A stretch of DNA of 64,000 bases from Streptomyces sp. WAC 04229 (GTDB lineage Bacteria; Actinomycetota; Actinomycetes; Streptomycetales; Streptomycetaceae), in contig NZ_QHJH01000007.1 in the NCBI RefSeq assembly GCF_003947455.1, positions 46,585 through 110,584 of the forward strand, read 5' to 3'. Below, in pieces: positions 20,872 to 30,018 of the stretch; within the stretch, counting starts at the first letter, position 1, and each line of letters begins with the position of its first letter. The notes under the pieces were generated by a model. The model was not told the origin of the DNA. It worked only from the letters and a program-made list of their open reading frames with translations, and ran no database searches. The translations under genes were made by a program, and so were the position numbers.

Positions 20872-23800
20872 CTAGGCGAGCAGCTCGACCTCGGACAACA
20901 CCGAGGTGCCGGTGAAGACCAGCCGGTACTTCGCATACGTCCCCGGTGACTTCACCGAGAACGCCCGGGTCTGCCTGTCCCAGGCGAAGGACTCCCCGGA
21001 GCGCTGGTCCAGCGTCCGCCAGGTCGTGCCGTCGGCCGAGCCCTGGAGCTTCCAGCCTGCCGGTGCCTTCGTGTGGTCCGCCGGCGAAGTCAGCGTGTAC
21101 TGAGCCGCCTTCACACCCTTGCCGGAGACCGGCAGGTCCACCGACGTCACGCTCGCGTCCGTCGCCGAGGTGTCGTCGAACAGGGCGCCCGCACCGGTGA
21201 CGGCGTCCGCGCGCGGGGTCGGCACCTCGTCGTCCTGGGTGACCGACGGCGGGGCCGCGTCCTTGCCGGTGCCCCACGAGGAGGGCTTCGCGCCCATGTC
21301 GAACTCCAGGACGCCGCCCCTGGCGATCAGCGAGTGGGGGAGCGAAGTGGAGTTCCAGCGCTTGCCGTTGACCTTCAGCCCCTGCACGTAGATGTTCTTG
21401 GTGCTGTTCTTCGGGGCCTTGACGACCAGCTTGCGGCCGTTCTCCAGGTGGACCGTCGCCTTGGTGAACTGCGGGGAGCCGATGGCGTATTCGCCGCTGC
21501 CCATGACCAGTGGGTAGAAGCCGAGGGAGGAGAAGAGGAACCAGGCCGACTGCTCGCCGTTGTCCTCGTCACCGTGGTAGCCCTGGCCGATCTCGCTGCC
21601 CGTGTACAGGCGCTGGAGCACCTCGCGGACGTTCTTCTGCGTCTTGTACGGCTGCCCGGCCGCGTCGTACATGTACAGCGCGTGGTGGGCGACCTGGTTG
21701 GAGTGCCCGTACATGCCCATCCGGACGTCCCGCGCCTCGGTCATCTCGTGGATGACACCGCCGTAGGAGCCCTTGAACTCCGGGGAGGCCGTCTCGGGGG
21801 TGGCGAGGTACTCGTCGAGCTTGTCGCCGAGACCCTTGCGGCCGCCGTAGAGGTTGGCGAGGCCGCGGCTGTCCTGCGGGGCGGTGAAGGCGTAGCCCCA
21901 GCCGTTGGTCTCCGTGTAGTCGTAGCCCCACACGCGCGGGTCGTACTTCTCGGAGTCCACCCGCCAGCCGCCCTTGGCGTCCTTGCCCTGGAAGAAGCCG
22001 GCCTTGCTGTCGAAGAGGTTCACGTAGTCCTGCGCGCGGTTGAGGAAGTACGCCGACTCCTCCTTGTACCGCTTCTCGCCGGTCTCCTTGTAGAGCTTCT
22101 CGCCCATCTTCGCGATGCCGTAGTCGTTGAGGTAGCCCTCCAGCGCCCACGACAGGCCCTCGTGCGTCTCGGAGCTGGTGTAGCCGAGGAACGGCGAGGT
22201 CTCCATGCCCTTGCGGCCCACGCCCGAGGACGGGGGCACCACGGTGGCGTTCTTGACGGCCGCGTCGTAGGCCGCCTTCGCGTCGAAGTCGACGCCCTTG
22301 ACGTAGGCGTCCGCGAAGGCCACGTCGGAGGAGGTGCCGGTCATCAGGTCCGCGTAGCCGGGCGAGGACCAGCGGGAGGTCCAGCCGCCGTCCTTGTAGT
22401 GCTGCACGAAGCCGTCGACCAGCTCACCGGCCTTGGACGGGGTGAGGAAGGAGTACGCGGGCCAGGTGGTCCGGTACGTGTCCCAGAAGCCGTTGTTGAC
22501 GTAGACCTTGCCGTCGACGATCTTGGCGCCGGTCTCCGTCGGGGTGTCCTCCTTGACCGCCTTGGAGAAGGGGGAGGCGTACTTGTACGTGCCGTCGACC
22601 TTCTCGTGGCCGGCGTTCGGGTACAGGTACAGCCGGTAGAGGCTGGAGTACAGCGTGGTCAGCTGGTCCTGCGTGGCGCCCTCGACCTCGACCTTGCCGA
22701 GGACCTCGTCCCACTGCTTCTGGGCGTCGCGCTTGACCTTGTCGAAGGAGGCGCGCGCGGGGATCTCCTGGCGCAGGTTGTCCTTCGCCTGCTCGACGCT
22801 GATCAGCGAGGTGGCGATGCGCAGCGTCACGGCGCGGTCCTTGCCCGCGTCGAAGCGCAGGTGGCCCTTGACGCCGCTGGAGTCGCCGCCGGTGACCTTG
22901 CTGTCGAACTCGCCGTACACGAAGAGGCGGGTGGCACCGGTGGACAGCCCGGACTTGACGTCCGAGTAGCCGGAGAAGGTGCCGTTCTCCTTGTCCAGGG
23001 TGAGGCCGGCCTGGTCGGTGACGTTGTCGAAGATCACGCTCGCGTCGTCACCGGGGTAGGTGAAGCGCATCATCGCCGCGTGGTCGGTCGGCGTCATCTC
23101 GGCCCTGAGGCCGTTCTCGAACCGCACGCCGTAGTAGTACGGCCGGGCGGTCTCGTTCTCGTGCCGGAAGGCCAGCTCGCGGGCGTCGCGGCCGGTGTCC
23201 GGGGTGCCGGACGCGGCCGAGGGCATCACCTGGAAGGTCTGCCGGTCGCCCATCCAGGGGCTCGGCTCGTGGCTCGCGCTGAACGCCTGGAGGGTGGGCA
23301 GGTTGTCCGCGTTGTTGCCGCGCGCGTACTCGTACAGCCAGCTGAGCGATCCGGCGTTGGTCACCGGCGTCCAGAAGTTGAAGCCGTGCGGTACCGCGGT
23401 CGCCGGGAAGTTGTTGCCGCGCGAGAAGCTGCCGCTGGAGTTGGTGCCGCGGGTGGTGAGCGCGTGGTCGGAGAGGTGGGCCTTCGGGCGCTCGTACGCG
23501 GCCCGCTCGATCTTCACGTCGTCCAGCCAGCCGCGGAACTTCGCCGGGCCCTTGGGGGAGTCGTACGCCACCAGGATCCGGTCGACGGTCTTGCCGGCCG
23601 CGACCGAGCCGATGCCCGACTCGACGCTGTTCCACTGGTTGACGTAGAGGATCTTCGCGTCGCCCTGACCGCGCGGCGTCAGCGGGAACCCGTGCTGGTC
23701 GGTGGCCTTGAGGTCGCTCAGGTAGGTGCCGTCGGTGAAGGCGAGGTCGACGGAGACGTTCGTGGCGTCGTAGTCGAGGTCGCCGTCGGCCATGGAGGGG

Positions 23801-24678
23801 AAGATCTTGTACGACAGCTCGCTGCGGCGGTCGACCTTCACGTCGACGTCGAAGACCTTGTTGTACGAGTAGCCCCGGCCGTCCGCGGTGTGGCGGCCCG
23901 CGTAGCGCAGGGCGTGCGTGCCGGTGAAGCCCGCGCCCGACTTCGCGGTCGGCGAGCCGGTCGGGCCGCGGTCGACCAGGGAGAGCATGTCCTCGGGGGC
24001 CGGGGTGTCGCCGCCGCCGGTGGACAGCTGGAAGTCGGCGAGCTGGAGGGCGTCGCCCGCCCCGTTGTTCTTGGTGACCTCCAGCCGGAAGTGCTGGTAC
24101 TCGGCGGCCTCGGCGAGGTCGTACGTCTTGGTCTGGAAGCGCTCCCCGAAGGATTCCCCGGAGCGGGTGTCCAGCGTCTGCCAGGTCTCGCCGTCCGCCG
24201 AGCCCTTCAGCGTCCAGTCCACCGGGTCGCGTTCGTCGTGGTCGTTGGCCGAGGTGAGGGCGTATTTGGCGATCTTGGTCGACTCGTCCAGGTCGAACTC
24301 GACCCAGCCCGTCTTCTCGAAGGTCAGCCACTTGGTGCCCGGCTCGCCGTCGACGAGGTTCTCCTTGACCTCGCCGCCGTTCGTGTTCTCGGCGCTGGCC
24401 CGCACGCCGGTCACGTGGTCGGTGACGTTGCCCGGTATGCCGGTGGTGTACCCGCCGTCCACACCCGAGGACCGCTTGCCGCCGTCCGCGCCCGTGTCCA
24501 CGGTGTTGAGCCAGTCCGGAGCCGGGTCGTCCGCCTCGAACGAGGACGCGAACTCCCGGTCGGCCCCGGCCGGAGCCTGCGGCAACGCGACCGCCGCCCC
24601 CTGCGAACCCACCGCCAAAGCGAAGGCGGTCGTCAGTACGACCGCCGGACCCCATCTGTGCCGAACTCTGTATTCCAT
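20872..24678 (-). CDS. Secreted GH92 alpha-mannosidase with discoidin-type domains
   Basis: A 1268-aa secreted glycosidase likely to trim terminal alpha-mannose from glycans outside the cell. A Sec signal peptide (RWGPAVVLTTAFALAVGSQG, cleaved near ALPQA) is followed by an F5/8-type-C-like module (about 80-220). The GH92 catalytic region spans about 420-1100 (GNNFPATAVPHGFNFWTPV; GMYGHSNQVAHHALYMYD; GYHGDEDNGEQSAWFLFSSL). A second discoidin-like module is at the C-terminus. The two modules share the pattern GSADG.TW.TLD.RSGESF, an internal duplication. The usual NDD of the GH92 base motif is DED here. A LacI-type palindrome lies 27 bases upstream of the start. Confidence 0.93.
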   Translation of the reverse strand: MEYRVRHRWGPAVVLTTAFALAVGSQGAAVALPQAPAGADREFASSFEADDPAPDWLNTVDTGADGGKRSSGVDGGYTTGIPGNVTDHVTGVRASAENTNGGEVKENLVDGEPGTKWLTFEKTGWVEFDLDESTKIAKYALTSANDHDERDPVDWTLKGSADGETWQTLDTRSGESFGERFQTKTYDLAEAAEYQHFRLEVTKNNGAGDALQLADFQLSTGGGDTPAPEDMLSLVDRGPTGSPTAKSGAGFTGTHALRYAGRHTADGRGYSYNKVFDVDVKVDRRSELSYKIFPSMADGDLDYDATNVSVDLAFTDGTYLSDLKATDQHGFPLTPRGQGDAKILYVNQWNSVESGIGSVAAGKTVDRILVAYDSPKGPAKFRGWLDDVKIERAAYERPKAHLSDHALTTRGTNSSGSFSRGNNFPATAVPHGFNFWTPVTNAGSLSWLYEYARGNNADNLPTLQAFSASHEPSPWMGDRQTFQVMPSAASGTPDTGRDARELAFRHENETARPYYYGVRFENGLRAEMTPTDHAAMMRFTYPGDDASVIFDNVTDQAGLTLDKENGTFSGYSDVKSGLSTGATRLFVYGEFDSKVTGGDSSGVKGHLRFDAGKDRAVTLRIATSLISVEQAKDNLRQEIPARASFDKVKRDAQKQWDEVLGKVEVEGATQDQLTTLYSSLYRLYLYPNAGHEKVDGTYKYASPFSKAVKEDTPTETGAKIVDGKVYVNNGFWDTYRTTWPAYSFLTPSKAGELVDGFVQHYKDGGWTSRWSSPGYADLMTGTSSDVAFADAYVKGVDFDAKAAYDAAVKNATVVPPSSGVGRKGMETSPFLGYTSSETHEGLSWALEGYLNDYGIAKMGEKLYKETGEKRYKEESAYFLNRAQDYVNLFDSKAGFFQGKDAKGGWRVDSEKYDPRVWGYDYTETNGWGYAFTAPQDSRGLANLYGGRKGLGDKLDEYLATPETASPEFKGSYGGVIHEMTEARDVRMGMYGHSNQVAHHALYMYDAAGQPYKTQKNVREVLQRLYTGSEIGQGYHGDEDNGEQSAWFLFSSLGFYPLVMGSGEYAIGSPQFTKATVHLENGRKLVVKAPKNSTKNIYVQGLKVNGKRWNSTSLPHSLIARGGVLEFDMGAKPSSWGTGKDAAPPSVTQDDEVPTPRADAVTGAGALFDDTSATDASVTSVDLPVSGKGVKAAQYTLTSPADHTKAPAGWKLQGSADGTTWRTLDQRSGESFAWDRQTRAFSVKSPGTYAKYRLVFTGTSVLSEVELLA

Positions 24679-24704
24679 GTCCTGGCCACCCTCCCTGCGC
24701 GTGG

Positions 24705-24716
24705 GACAACGTTGTC
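24705..24716 (-). promoter_or_regulatory. LacI-family operator-like palindrome
   Basis: GACAACGTTGTC is a perfect 12-bp palindrome with a central CG, 27 bases upstream of the GH92 start. LacI-family regulators commonly bind CG-centred palindromes of this kind. It suggests repression of the mannosidase until its sugar is present. No lacI-family gene is in the window. Confidence 0.6.
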
Positions 24717-24888
24717 AAATCTGCTGCGCAAGGACCAGTAGGGGTCAAGTGGCATGTGATGTCAAGGGTGTTGGATGTGGCGTTCGGGGCTTATGCCAGG
24801 GATTCTTACGGCATGGCGTGCACAGGCCACTCATATTTCCGGGAGGTCTCAACTCGGAAAAGACGTACCGCCAACCTTGCTTTCGATC

Positions 24889-24921
24889 TTGATCCGCTGG
24901 CGGGAAGTGGACTATACCTGT
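24889..24921 (+). promoter_or_regulatory. ngcE promoter with overlapping DasR (dre)-like site
   Basis: TTGATC (24889-24894) and TATACC (24913-24918) are separated by 18 bases. AGTGGACTATACCTGT (24906-24921) matches 13 of 16 positions of the DasR consensus A(C/G)TGGTCTAGACCA(C/G)T and covers the -10. DasR, the GlcNAc-responsive GntR repressor of Streptomyces, would block this promoter. Confidence 0.65.
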
Positions 24922-25087
24922 CGCCCACCGGGGGATACGGGGGGAACCGCGAAGGGGAACCGCCCAAGCGCCCGAGCAGCACTTTTCAGAAGAGCAGTAC
25001 CAGCGTTTCCCGCACGAACCAGCGTGACCCGATCGCGGTGCCGGGGAGGATCCGGTTCACCGCCTGAGTCCTGTAGAAGGCGAGGAC

Positions 25088-26542
25088 TTGAGCATGGGAT
25101 CCACTTCCGCCGAGAACAACGGTACGGGCGTCGGCCGCCGCGATCTGATCAAGCGGTCCGCCGCGCTCGGCCTGATCTCCGTACCGACCATGGGCTTCCT
25201 CTCCGCCTGCGCGAGCGGCGGCGGGGACGACCAGGAGAAGGCCAAGGCGGGCGAGAAGTCCGCGAAGAACCCTCTCGCGGTCAACGACAGCGCCCAGATG
25301 GAATTCGTCCTCTTCGACGGCGGTTTCGGCAAGGAGTACGCCGAGGACGCCGTGAAGCTGTACGAGAAGGCCTTCCCGAAGGCCAAGGTGAAGTTCTCCG
25401 CCACCCAGAAGATCCAGTCGACCCTCCAGCCGCGCTTCAACGGCGGCAACCCGCCGGACCTCGTCGACAACTCCGGCGCCGAGCAGATGGACATGGGCGT
25501 TCTGGTCGGCAAGAAGCAGCTCGCCGACCTCACCCCGCTCCTCGACGCCCCGTCCTACGACGACCCGAACAAGAAGGTCCGCGACACGCTGCGCCCCGGC
25601 ATCGTGGAGATGGGCCAGTTCGACGGCGACCCGGTCTGGATCCTGTACTACGCGTACACGGTCTACGGGAACTGGTACTCGCAGAAGGCGCTCGACTCGC
25701 TGGACGCGGAGTACCCGAAGACCTGGGACGAGATGCTCGCGGTCTGCGAGAAGGCCAAGAAGAAGGGCATGGCCGGCTGGACGTACGCGGGCAAGTACCC
25801 GTACTACATCCCCTTCTCGATGTCCCCGATGATCGCCAAGGTCGGCGGTGTCGAGGTGCTGGACGCCATCGACAACCTGGAGCCGAACGCCTGGAAGCAC
25901 CCGGCGGTCAAGACGGTCTTCGAGGCCTGGTACGAGCTGTACAAGAAGGGCTACATCCTCAAGGGCACCCCCGGCCTGGACCACATCCAGTCGCAGACCG
26001 CCTGGGCCAAGGGCAAGGCCCTGTTCATCCCCAACGGCTCCTGGGTGGAGAACGAGTCGGCCAAGGTCATCCCCGCCGACTTCGACCTCGCGGTGTCCGC
26101 CCCGCCCGGCATCGACGACAGCGACAAGATGCCCTTCGGCACGATGTGGGCCTCCGGCGGCGAGCCCTTCATCGTCCCGGCCAAGGCGGCCAACGGCGCC
26201 GGCGGCATGGAGCAACTGCGCGTCATGCTCAGCGAGGCGTCCTCGAAGAACTTCACCAGCAAGGTGAAGTCGCTCAGCGCCTACAACGGCGGCACCGACG
26301 GCATCGAGCTGACCCCGGGCCTCAAGTCCGGCGTGGCGGCGCTGGAGCTGGCCGGCAGCAACGTGGTGAACCCGCGGATGCAGGACTGGTACGTGCAGCT
26401 CCAGAAGGAGAAGATCGGTGTCGGCTGCCTGGGCGAGATGATGGCGGGCCGGATGACTCCGGCCGAGACCATCAAGAAGATCCAGGGCTTCGCCGACGAC
26501 GCCGCCAAGGACTCGTCGATCAAGCACTACAAGCACCAGTGA
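25088..26542 (+). CDS. ngcE: Sugar-binding lipoprotein NgcE
   Basis: The extracytoplasmic binding protein of an ABC importer for GlcNAc/N,N'-diacetylchitobiose; S. coelicolor NgcE (SCO6005 by memory) has this role. The 484-aa product has a twin-arginine signal (RRDLIKR, residues 17-23) and a lipobox LSAC with Cys41, so it should be exported by Tat and lipid-anchored. The body is a type 1 solute-binding fold (MEFVLFDGGFGKEYAEDAVK; WILYYAYTVYGNWYS; ALFIPNGSWVENES). The TTG at 25088 and ATG at 25094 are both possible; AGAAGGCGAGGA lies upstream of both. It heads ngcEFG. Confidence 0.9.
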   Translation: MSMGSTSAENNGTGVGRRDLIKRSAALGLISVPTMGFLSACASGGGDDQEKAKAGEKSAKNPLAVNDSAQMEFVLFDGGFGKEYAEDAVKLYEKAFPKAKVKFSATQKIQSTLQPRFNGGNPPDLVDNSGAEQMDMGVLVGKKQLADLTPLLDAPSYDDPNKKVRDTLRPGIVEMGQFDGDPVWILYYAYTVYGNWYSQKALDSLDAEYPKTWDEMLAVCEKAKKKGMAGWTYAGKYPYYIPFSMSPMIAKVGGVEVLDAIDNLEPNAWKHPAVKTVFEAWYELYKKGYILKGTPGLDHIQSQTAWAKGKALFIPNGSWVENESAKVIPADFDLAVSAPPGIDDSDKMPFGTMWASGGEPFIVPAKAANGAGGMEQLRVMLSEASSKNFTSKVKSLSAYNGGTDGIELTPGLKSGVAALELAGSNVVNPRMQDWYVQLQKEKIGVGCLGEMMAGRMTPAETIKKIQGFADDAAKDSSIKHYKHQ

Positions 26543-26627
26543 GGAAGCGTCACCAGGGCCTGTCCGGTGCCGGCGCGCCGGACGGGCCCTGGCGGCGCCA
26601 CCCGCGCTCAGATCGGGGTCGGTAGCA

Positions 26628-27554
26628 ATGCAGCACGGCAAGTACCGGTTCATCGTGGGGTTCCTCGCGGTACCCCTGGGGCTGTACACGCTCTTCGTGG
26701 TCTGGCCGTTCATCCAGTCCATCTACTACTCGTTCACGGACTGGACCGGGCTGAGTCCCGAGTTCAAGATGGTCGGCTTCGACAACTACTCGCGGATGCT
26801 CGACGACGACATCTTCTGGAAGTCGTTGTGGCACAGCGTGTTGTTCGCCCTGCTGGTGCCGCTGGTGACGCTCGGCCTGGCGCTCTTCTTCTCCTTCATG
26901 ATCAACGTGGGCGGGCGGAAGCGGAAGGGCGGCCCGGTGATCACCGGGGTCCGCGGTTCCGGCTTCTACAAGATCGTCTACTTCTTCCCGCAGGTGCTGT
27001 CCATCGCGATCGTCGCCCTGCTGTTCCAGTTCGCCTACAACCCGGACAGCGGCGCGGTCAACTCCCTGCTGCGCGGGATCGGCCTGGACTCCGTCCAGCC
27101 GCTGTGGCTCGGCGACCCGAACCTCGCGCTGTGGTGCGTGATGGCGGTGCTCGTCTGGTCCACCGTCGGCTTCTTCGTGGTCCTCTTCTCGGCGGGCATG
27201 GCCTCCATCCCGGCGGAGCTGTACGAGGCCGCGCTGCTGGACGGGGCGAACCGCTTCACGACCTTCTTCAAGGTCACCCTGCCGCTGCTGTGGGACACCG
27301 TGCAGTCCGGCTGGGTCTACATGGGCATCCTCGCCCTCGGCGCCGAGTCCTTCGCGGTCGTGCAGATCATGACGACCGGGCCCGGCGGACCCGACTACTC
27401 GACCACCGTGACGGTCCTGTACGTGTACCAGAAGGCGTTCCGGGACGGTCAGGCCGCCTACGCCACCACCATCGGCGTCGCCCTGCTCCTCGTCACGCTG
27501 GCCTTCGCGGCCCTCGTGATGAAGCTGGGCCGGCGCGAGCGGCTGGAGTACTGA
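26628..27554 (+). CDS. ngcF: ABC transporter permease NgcF
   Basis: One of two inner-membrane permeases of the NgcEFG sugar importer, 308 aa with about six helices. The MalF/UgpA-type EAA loop is seen as PAELYEAALLDGANRFTTFF, then KVTLPLLW. The start MQHGKYRFIVGFLAVPLGLY is the first membrane segment. It lies 85 bases after ngcE and 3 bases before ngcG. No ATPase gene is present; such Streptomyces importers use the shared ATPase MsiK encoded elsewhere. Confidence 0.93.
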   Translation: MQHGKYRFIVGFLAVPLGLYTLFVVWPFIQSIYYSFTDWTGLSPEFKMVGFDNYSRMLDDDIFWKSLWHSVLFALLVPLVTLGLALFFSFMINVGGRKRKGGPVITGVRGSGFYKIVYFFPQVLSIAIVALLFQFAYNPDSGAVNSLLRGIGLDSVQPLWLGDPNLALWCVMAVLVWSTVGFFVVLFSAGMASIPAELYEAALLDGANRFTTFFKVTLPLLWDTVQSGWVYMGILALGAESFAVVQIMTTGPGGPDYSTTVTVLYVYQKAFRDGQAAYATTIGVALLLVTLAFAALVMKLGRRERLEY

Positions 27555-27557
27555 GCA

Positions 27558-28481
27558 ATGAAGACGACCGAGACCCCCGCCCCCGTGCCGGCCGAGTCCG
27601 GCGCGCCCGTCCTGAAGACCGAGGCCGCGCCCGGCGGACTCCGCAAGGGGAAGAAGGAGGGCACCGCCCTCAACGTCTTCTCCCACGGCGTCCTGGTCAT
27701 CTGGGCGATCATGGTCGGCATGCCGCTGGTGTGGGCGGTGATGACGTCCTTCAAGGACGACGCCTCCATCTTCGGCTCGCCCTGGTCGCTGCCCACCAAG
27801 CTGAACTTCGACAACTGGTCGCGGGCCTGGTCCCAGGCGCACATGAGCGACTACTTCCTCAACACCATCCTGGTGGTGGGCGGTTCGCTCGTCGGCACCC
27901 TGGTGCTGGGTTCCATGGCGGCCTACGTGCTGGCCCGGTTCGACTTCCCGGGCAATCGGTTCATCTATTACTTGTTCATCGGCGGCATGAGCTTCCCGAT
28001 CATGCTCGCGCTGGTCCCGCTGTTCTACGTCGTGGACAACATGGGGCTGCTGAACACCATCCACGGGCTGATCCTGGTCTACATCGCCTACTCACTGCCC
28101 TTCACCGTGTTCTTCCTGACCGCGTTCTTCCGGACCCTGCCCAGCTCGGTGGCGGAGGCCGCGTTCGTGGACGGGGCCTCGCACACCCGGACGTTCTTCC
28201 AGGTCATGCTGCCGATGGCCAAACCCGGCCTGATCAGTGTGGGGATCTTCAACTTCCTGGGGCAGTGGAACCAGTACATGCTGCCGACCGTGCTCAACAC
28301 GGACCCGGACAAGCACGTCCTCACCCAGGGCCTGGTGCAGCTGGCGGTCAGCCAGGGGTACAAGGGCGACTGGTCGGGCCTGTTCGCGGGCCTGGTGATG
28401 GCCATGCTGCCGGTGCTGGCGGCCTACATCATCTTCCAGCGCCAAGTGGTCCAGGGACTCACCGCGGGCGCCCTGAAGTAG
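27558..28481 (+). CDS. ngcG: ABC transporter permease NgcG
   Basis: The second permease of the importer, 307 aa, MalG/UgpE type. After a hydrophilic 35-residue N-terminus it has about six helices. The EAA loop is PSSVAEAAFVDGASHTRTFF, then QVMLPMAKPGL, where the ATPase docks. A strong hairpin at 28506-28544 ends the operon. Confidence 0.93.
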   Translation: MKTTETPAPVPAESGAPVLKTEAAPGGLRKGKKEGTALNVFSHGVLVIWAIMVGMPLVWAVMTSFKDDASIFGSPWSLPTKLNFDNWSRAWSQAHMSDYFLNTILVVGGSLVGTLVLGSMAAYVLARFDFPGNRFIYYLFIGGMSFPIMLALVPLFYVVDNMGLLNTIHGLILVYIAYSLPFTVFFLTAFFRTLPSSVAEAAFVDGASHTRTFFQVMLPMAKPGLISVGIFNFLGQWNQYMLPTVLNTDPDKHVLTQGLVQLAVSQGYKGDWSGLFAGLVMAMLPVLAAYIIFQRQVVQGLTAGALK

Positions 28482-28505
28482 CGCCCCGGCGCTCGCCGGC
28501 GTGCT

Positions 28506-28544
28506 CGCGCGTGCCGCTCCCGGTCTCCGGGGGCGGCACGCGCG
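28506..28544 (+). terminator. Terminator of ngcEFG
   Basis: CGCGCGTGCCGC and GCGGCACGCGCG, with inner CCCGG/CCGGG pairing, form an 18-bp stem with one mismatch, 25 bases past the ngcG stop. Confidence 0.85.
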
Positions 28545-28685
28545 TGTGTGCGGCCACGCACCCGTGGGGGGCCCTGATGCGGTTCAACCTCTTGACGGGA
28601 GGCGACCCGAACGGCTCAGCTTAGAGTTCACTAGTTGGACATGGACGGGGCCTCATCGAAGCGGCCCCGCGCGCAGGAGGTCGTC

Positions 28686-29897
28686 GTGGAGACTCCGGGG
28701 TCGCAGTCGTCGCTGCACCGAGCCAACCTGGAACGGGTCGTACGAGCGGTACGGCTCGCCGGTTCGCTCACGCAGGCGGAGATCGCGAGGACGACGGGCC
28801 TGTCCGCGGCGACCGTCTCGAACATCGTCCGGGAGCTGAAGGAGGGCGGGACCGTCGAGGTCACGCCCACGTCGGCGGGCGGCAGGCGGGCCCGCAGCGT
28901 CTCGCTGAGCGGGGACGCCGGCATCGTCATCGGCGTGGACTTCGGCCACACCCACCTGCGCGTCGCGATCGGGAACCTGGCCCATCAGGTCCTCGCCGAG
29001 GAGTCCGAGCCGCTGGACGTGGACGCCTCCTCGGACCAGGGCTTCGACCGGGCGGAACAGCTGGTCAGCCGATTGGTCGCGGCCACCGGCGTCGACCGCT
29101 CCAAGATCGCCGGAGTGGGCCTCGGCGTGCCCGGCCCGATCGACGTGGAGTCCGGGACGCTGGGCTCGACCGCCATCCTGCCCGGCTGGGGCGGCACCCG
29201 GCCCGCAGAGGAGCTGCGGGGGCGGCTCGGCGTGCCGGTGCACGTGGACAACGACGCCAACCTCGGCGCCCTGGGGGAGCTGGTCTGGGGGAGCGGCCGG
29301 GGGGTGCGGGACCTGGCGTACATCAAGGTCGCCAGCGGTGTCGGCGCGGGCCTGGTGATCAACGGGAAGATCTATCGGGGACCGGGCGGCACAGCGGGAG
29401 AAATCGGTCATATCACCCTCGATGAGGCGGGCCCCGTCTGCCGTTGCGGAAACCGGGGTTGCCTGGAGACCTTCGCGGCAGCACGCTATGTGCTTCCGCT
29501 CCTCCAGCCCAGCCACGGCACCGATCTGACGATGGAGGGCGTCGTACGGCTGGCACGGGACGGTGACCCGGGCTGCCGTCGGGTGATCGCCGACGTCGGC
29601 CGCCACATCGGCAGTGGAGTCGCCAACCTCTGCAACCTGCTCAACCCGAGCCGGGTCGTCCTCGGCGGCGATCTCGCCGAGGCCGGTGAGCTGGTGCTCG
29701 GCCCGATAAGGGAATCCGTCGGGCGGTACGCCATCCCCAGCGCGGCGCGTCAACTCTCCGTGCTTCCCGGGGCACTTGGCGGCCGTGCGGAGGTGCTCGG
29801 GGCGCTCGCGCTCGCCCTCAGCGAAATGGGTGATTCGACCCTTTTGGATGGAAGTATGACCGGCGCCCTGCCGGCGGCCACGCCTGCCTTCACTTAG
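28686..29897 (+). CDS. rok7B7: ROK-family regulator Rok7B7
   Basis: A 403-aa ROK transcription factor. In S. coelicolor the orthologue between ngcEFG and xylFGH (SCO6008) affects xylose transport, carbon-catabolite control and antibiotics. The N-terminal winged helix is at about 15-75 (VRLAGSLTQAEIARTTGLSA). The sugar-kinase-like ROK domain contains VIGVDFGHTHLRVAIG and the zinc motif CRCGNRGCLETFA. The GTG at 28686 is chosen because AGGAGG lies five bases upstream; open codons continue to 28635. It ends 121 bases before xylF. Confidence 0.93.
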   Translation: METPGSQSSLHRANLERVVRAVRLAGSLTQAEIARTTGLSAATVSNIVRELKEGGTVEVTPTSAGGRRARSVSLSGDAGIVIGVDFGHTHLRVAIGNLAHQVLAEESEPLDVDASSDQGFDRAEQLVSRLVAATGVDRSKIAGVGLGVPGPIDVESGTLGSTAILPGWGGTRPAEELRGRLGVPVHVDNDANLGALGELVWGSGRGVRDLAYIKVASGVGAGLVINGKIYRGPGGTAGEIGHITLDEAGPVCRCGNRGCLETFAAARYVLPLLQPSHGTDLTMEGVVRLARDGDPGCRRVIADVGRHIGSGVANLCNLLNPSRVVLGGDLAEAGELVLGPIRESVGRYAIPSAARQLSVLPGALGGRAEVLGALALALSEMGDSTLLDGSMTGALPAATPAFT

Positions 29898-30018
29898 AGC
29901 ACGGATGGCACCGTTGTCATCTCGTTAAGGATTTACTTCTTGACGCCGTACGCGCGGCCGAGTTGACTTCCAGCCACCTCGGCCGCAACGACGCGGCCTC
30001 GTCAGGGAGGTTTGTGAA

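Larger units (their letters stand above)
24679..25087. other. GH92 / ngcE divergent intergenic region
   Basis: A 409-base gap holding divergent promoters. On the GH92 side it carries the palindrome at 24705-24716. On the ngcE side it carries a TTGATC/TATACC promoter overlapped by a dre-like site. No gene is supported in it. Confidence 0.6.

Noticed and set aside
21073..24741. A 1222-codon open frame antisense to the GH92 gene
   Set aside because: Shadow of the GH92 reading frame; no domain is recognisable.
28592..28626. Promoter for rok7B7 from TTGACG and TTAGAG
   Set aside because: The hexamers are 23 bases apart, too far for a normal promoter; the true promoter could not be fixed by eye.
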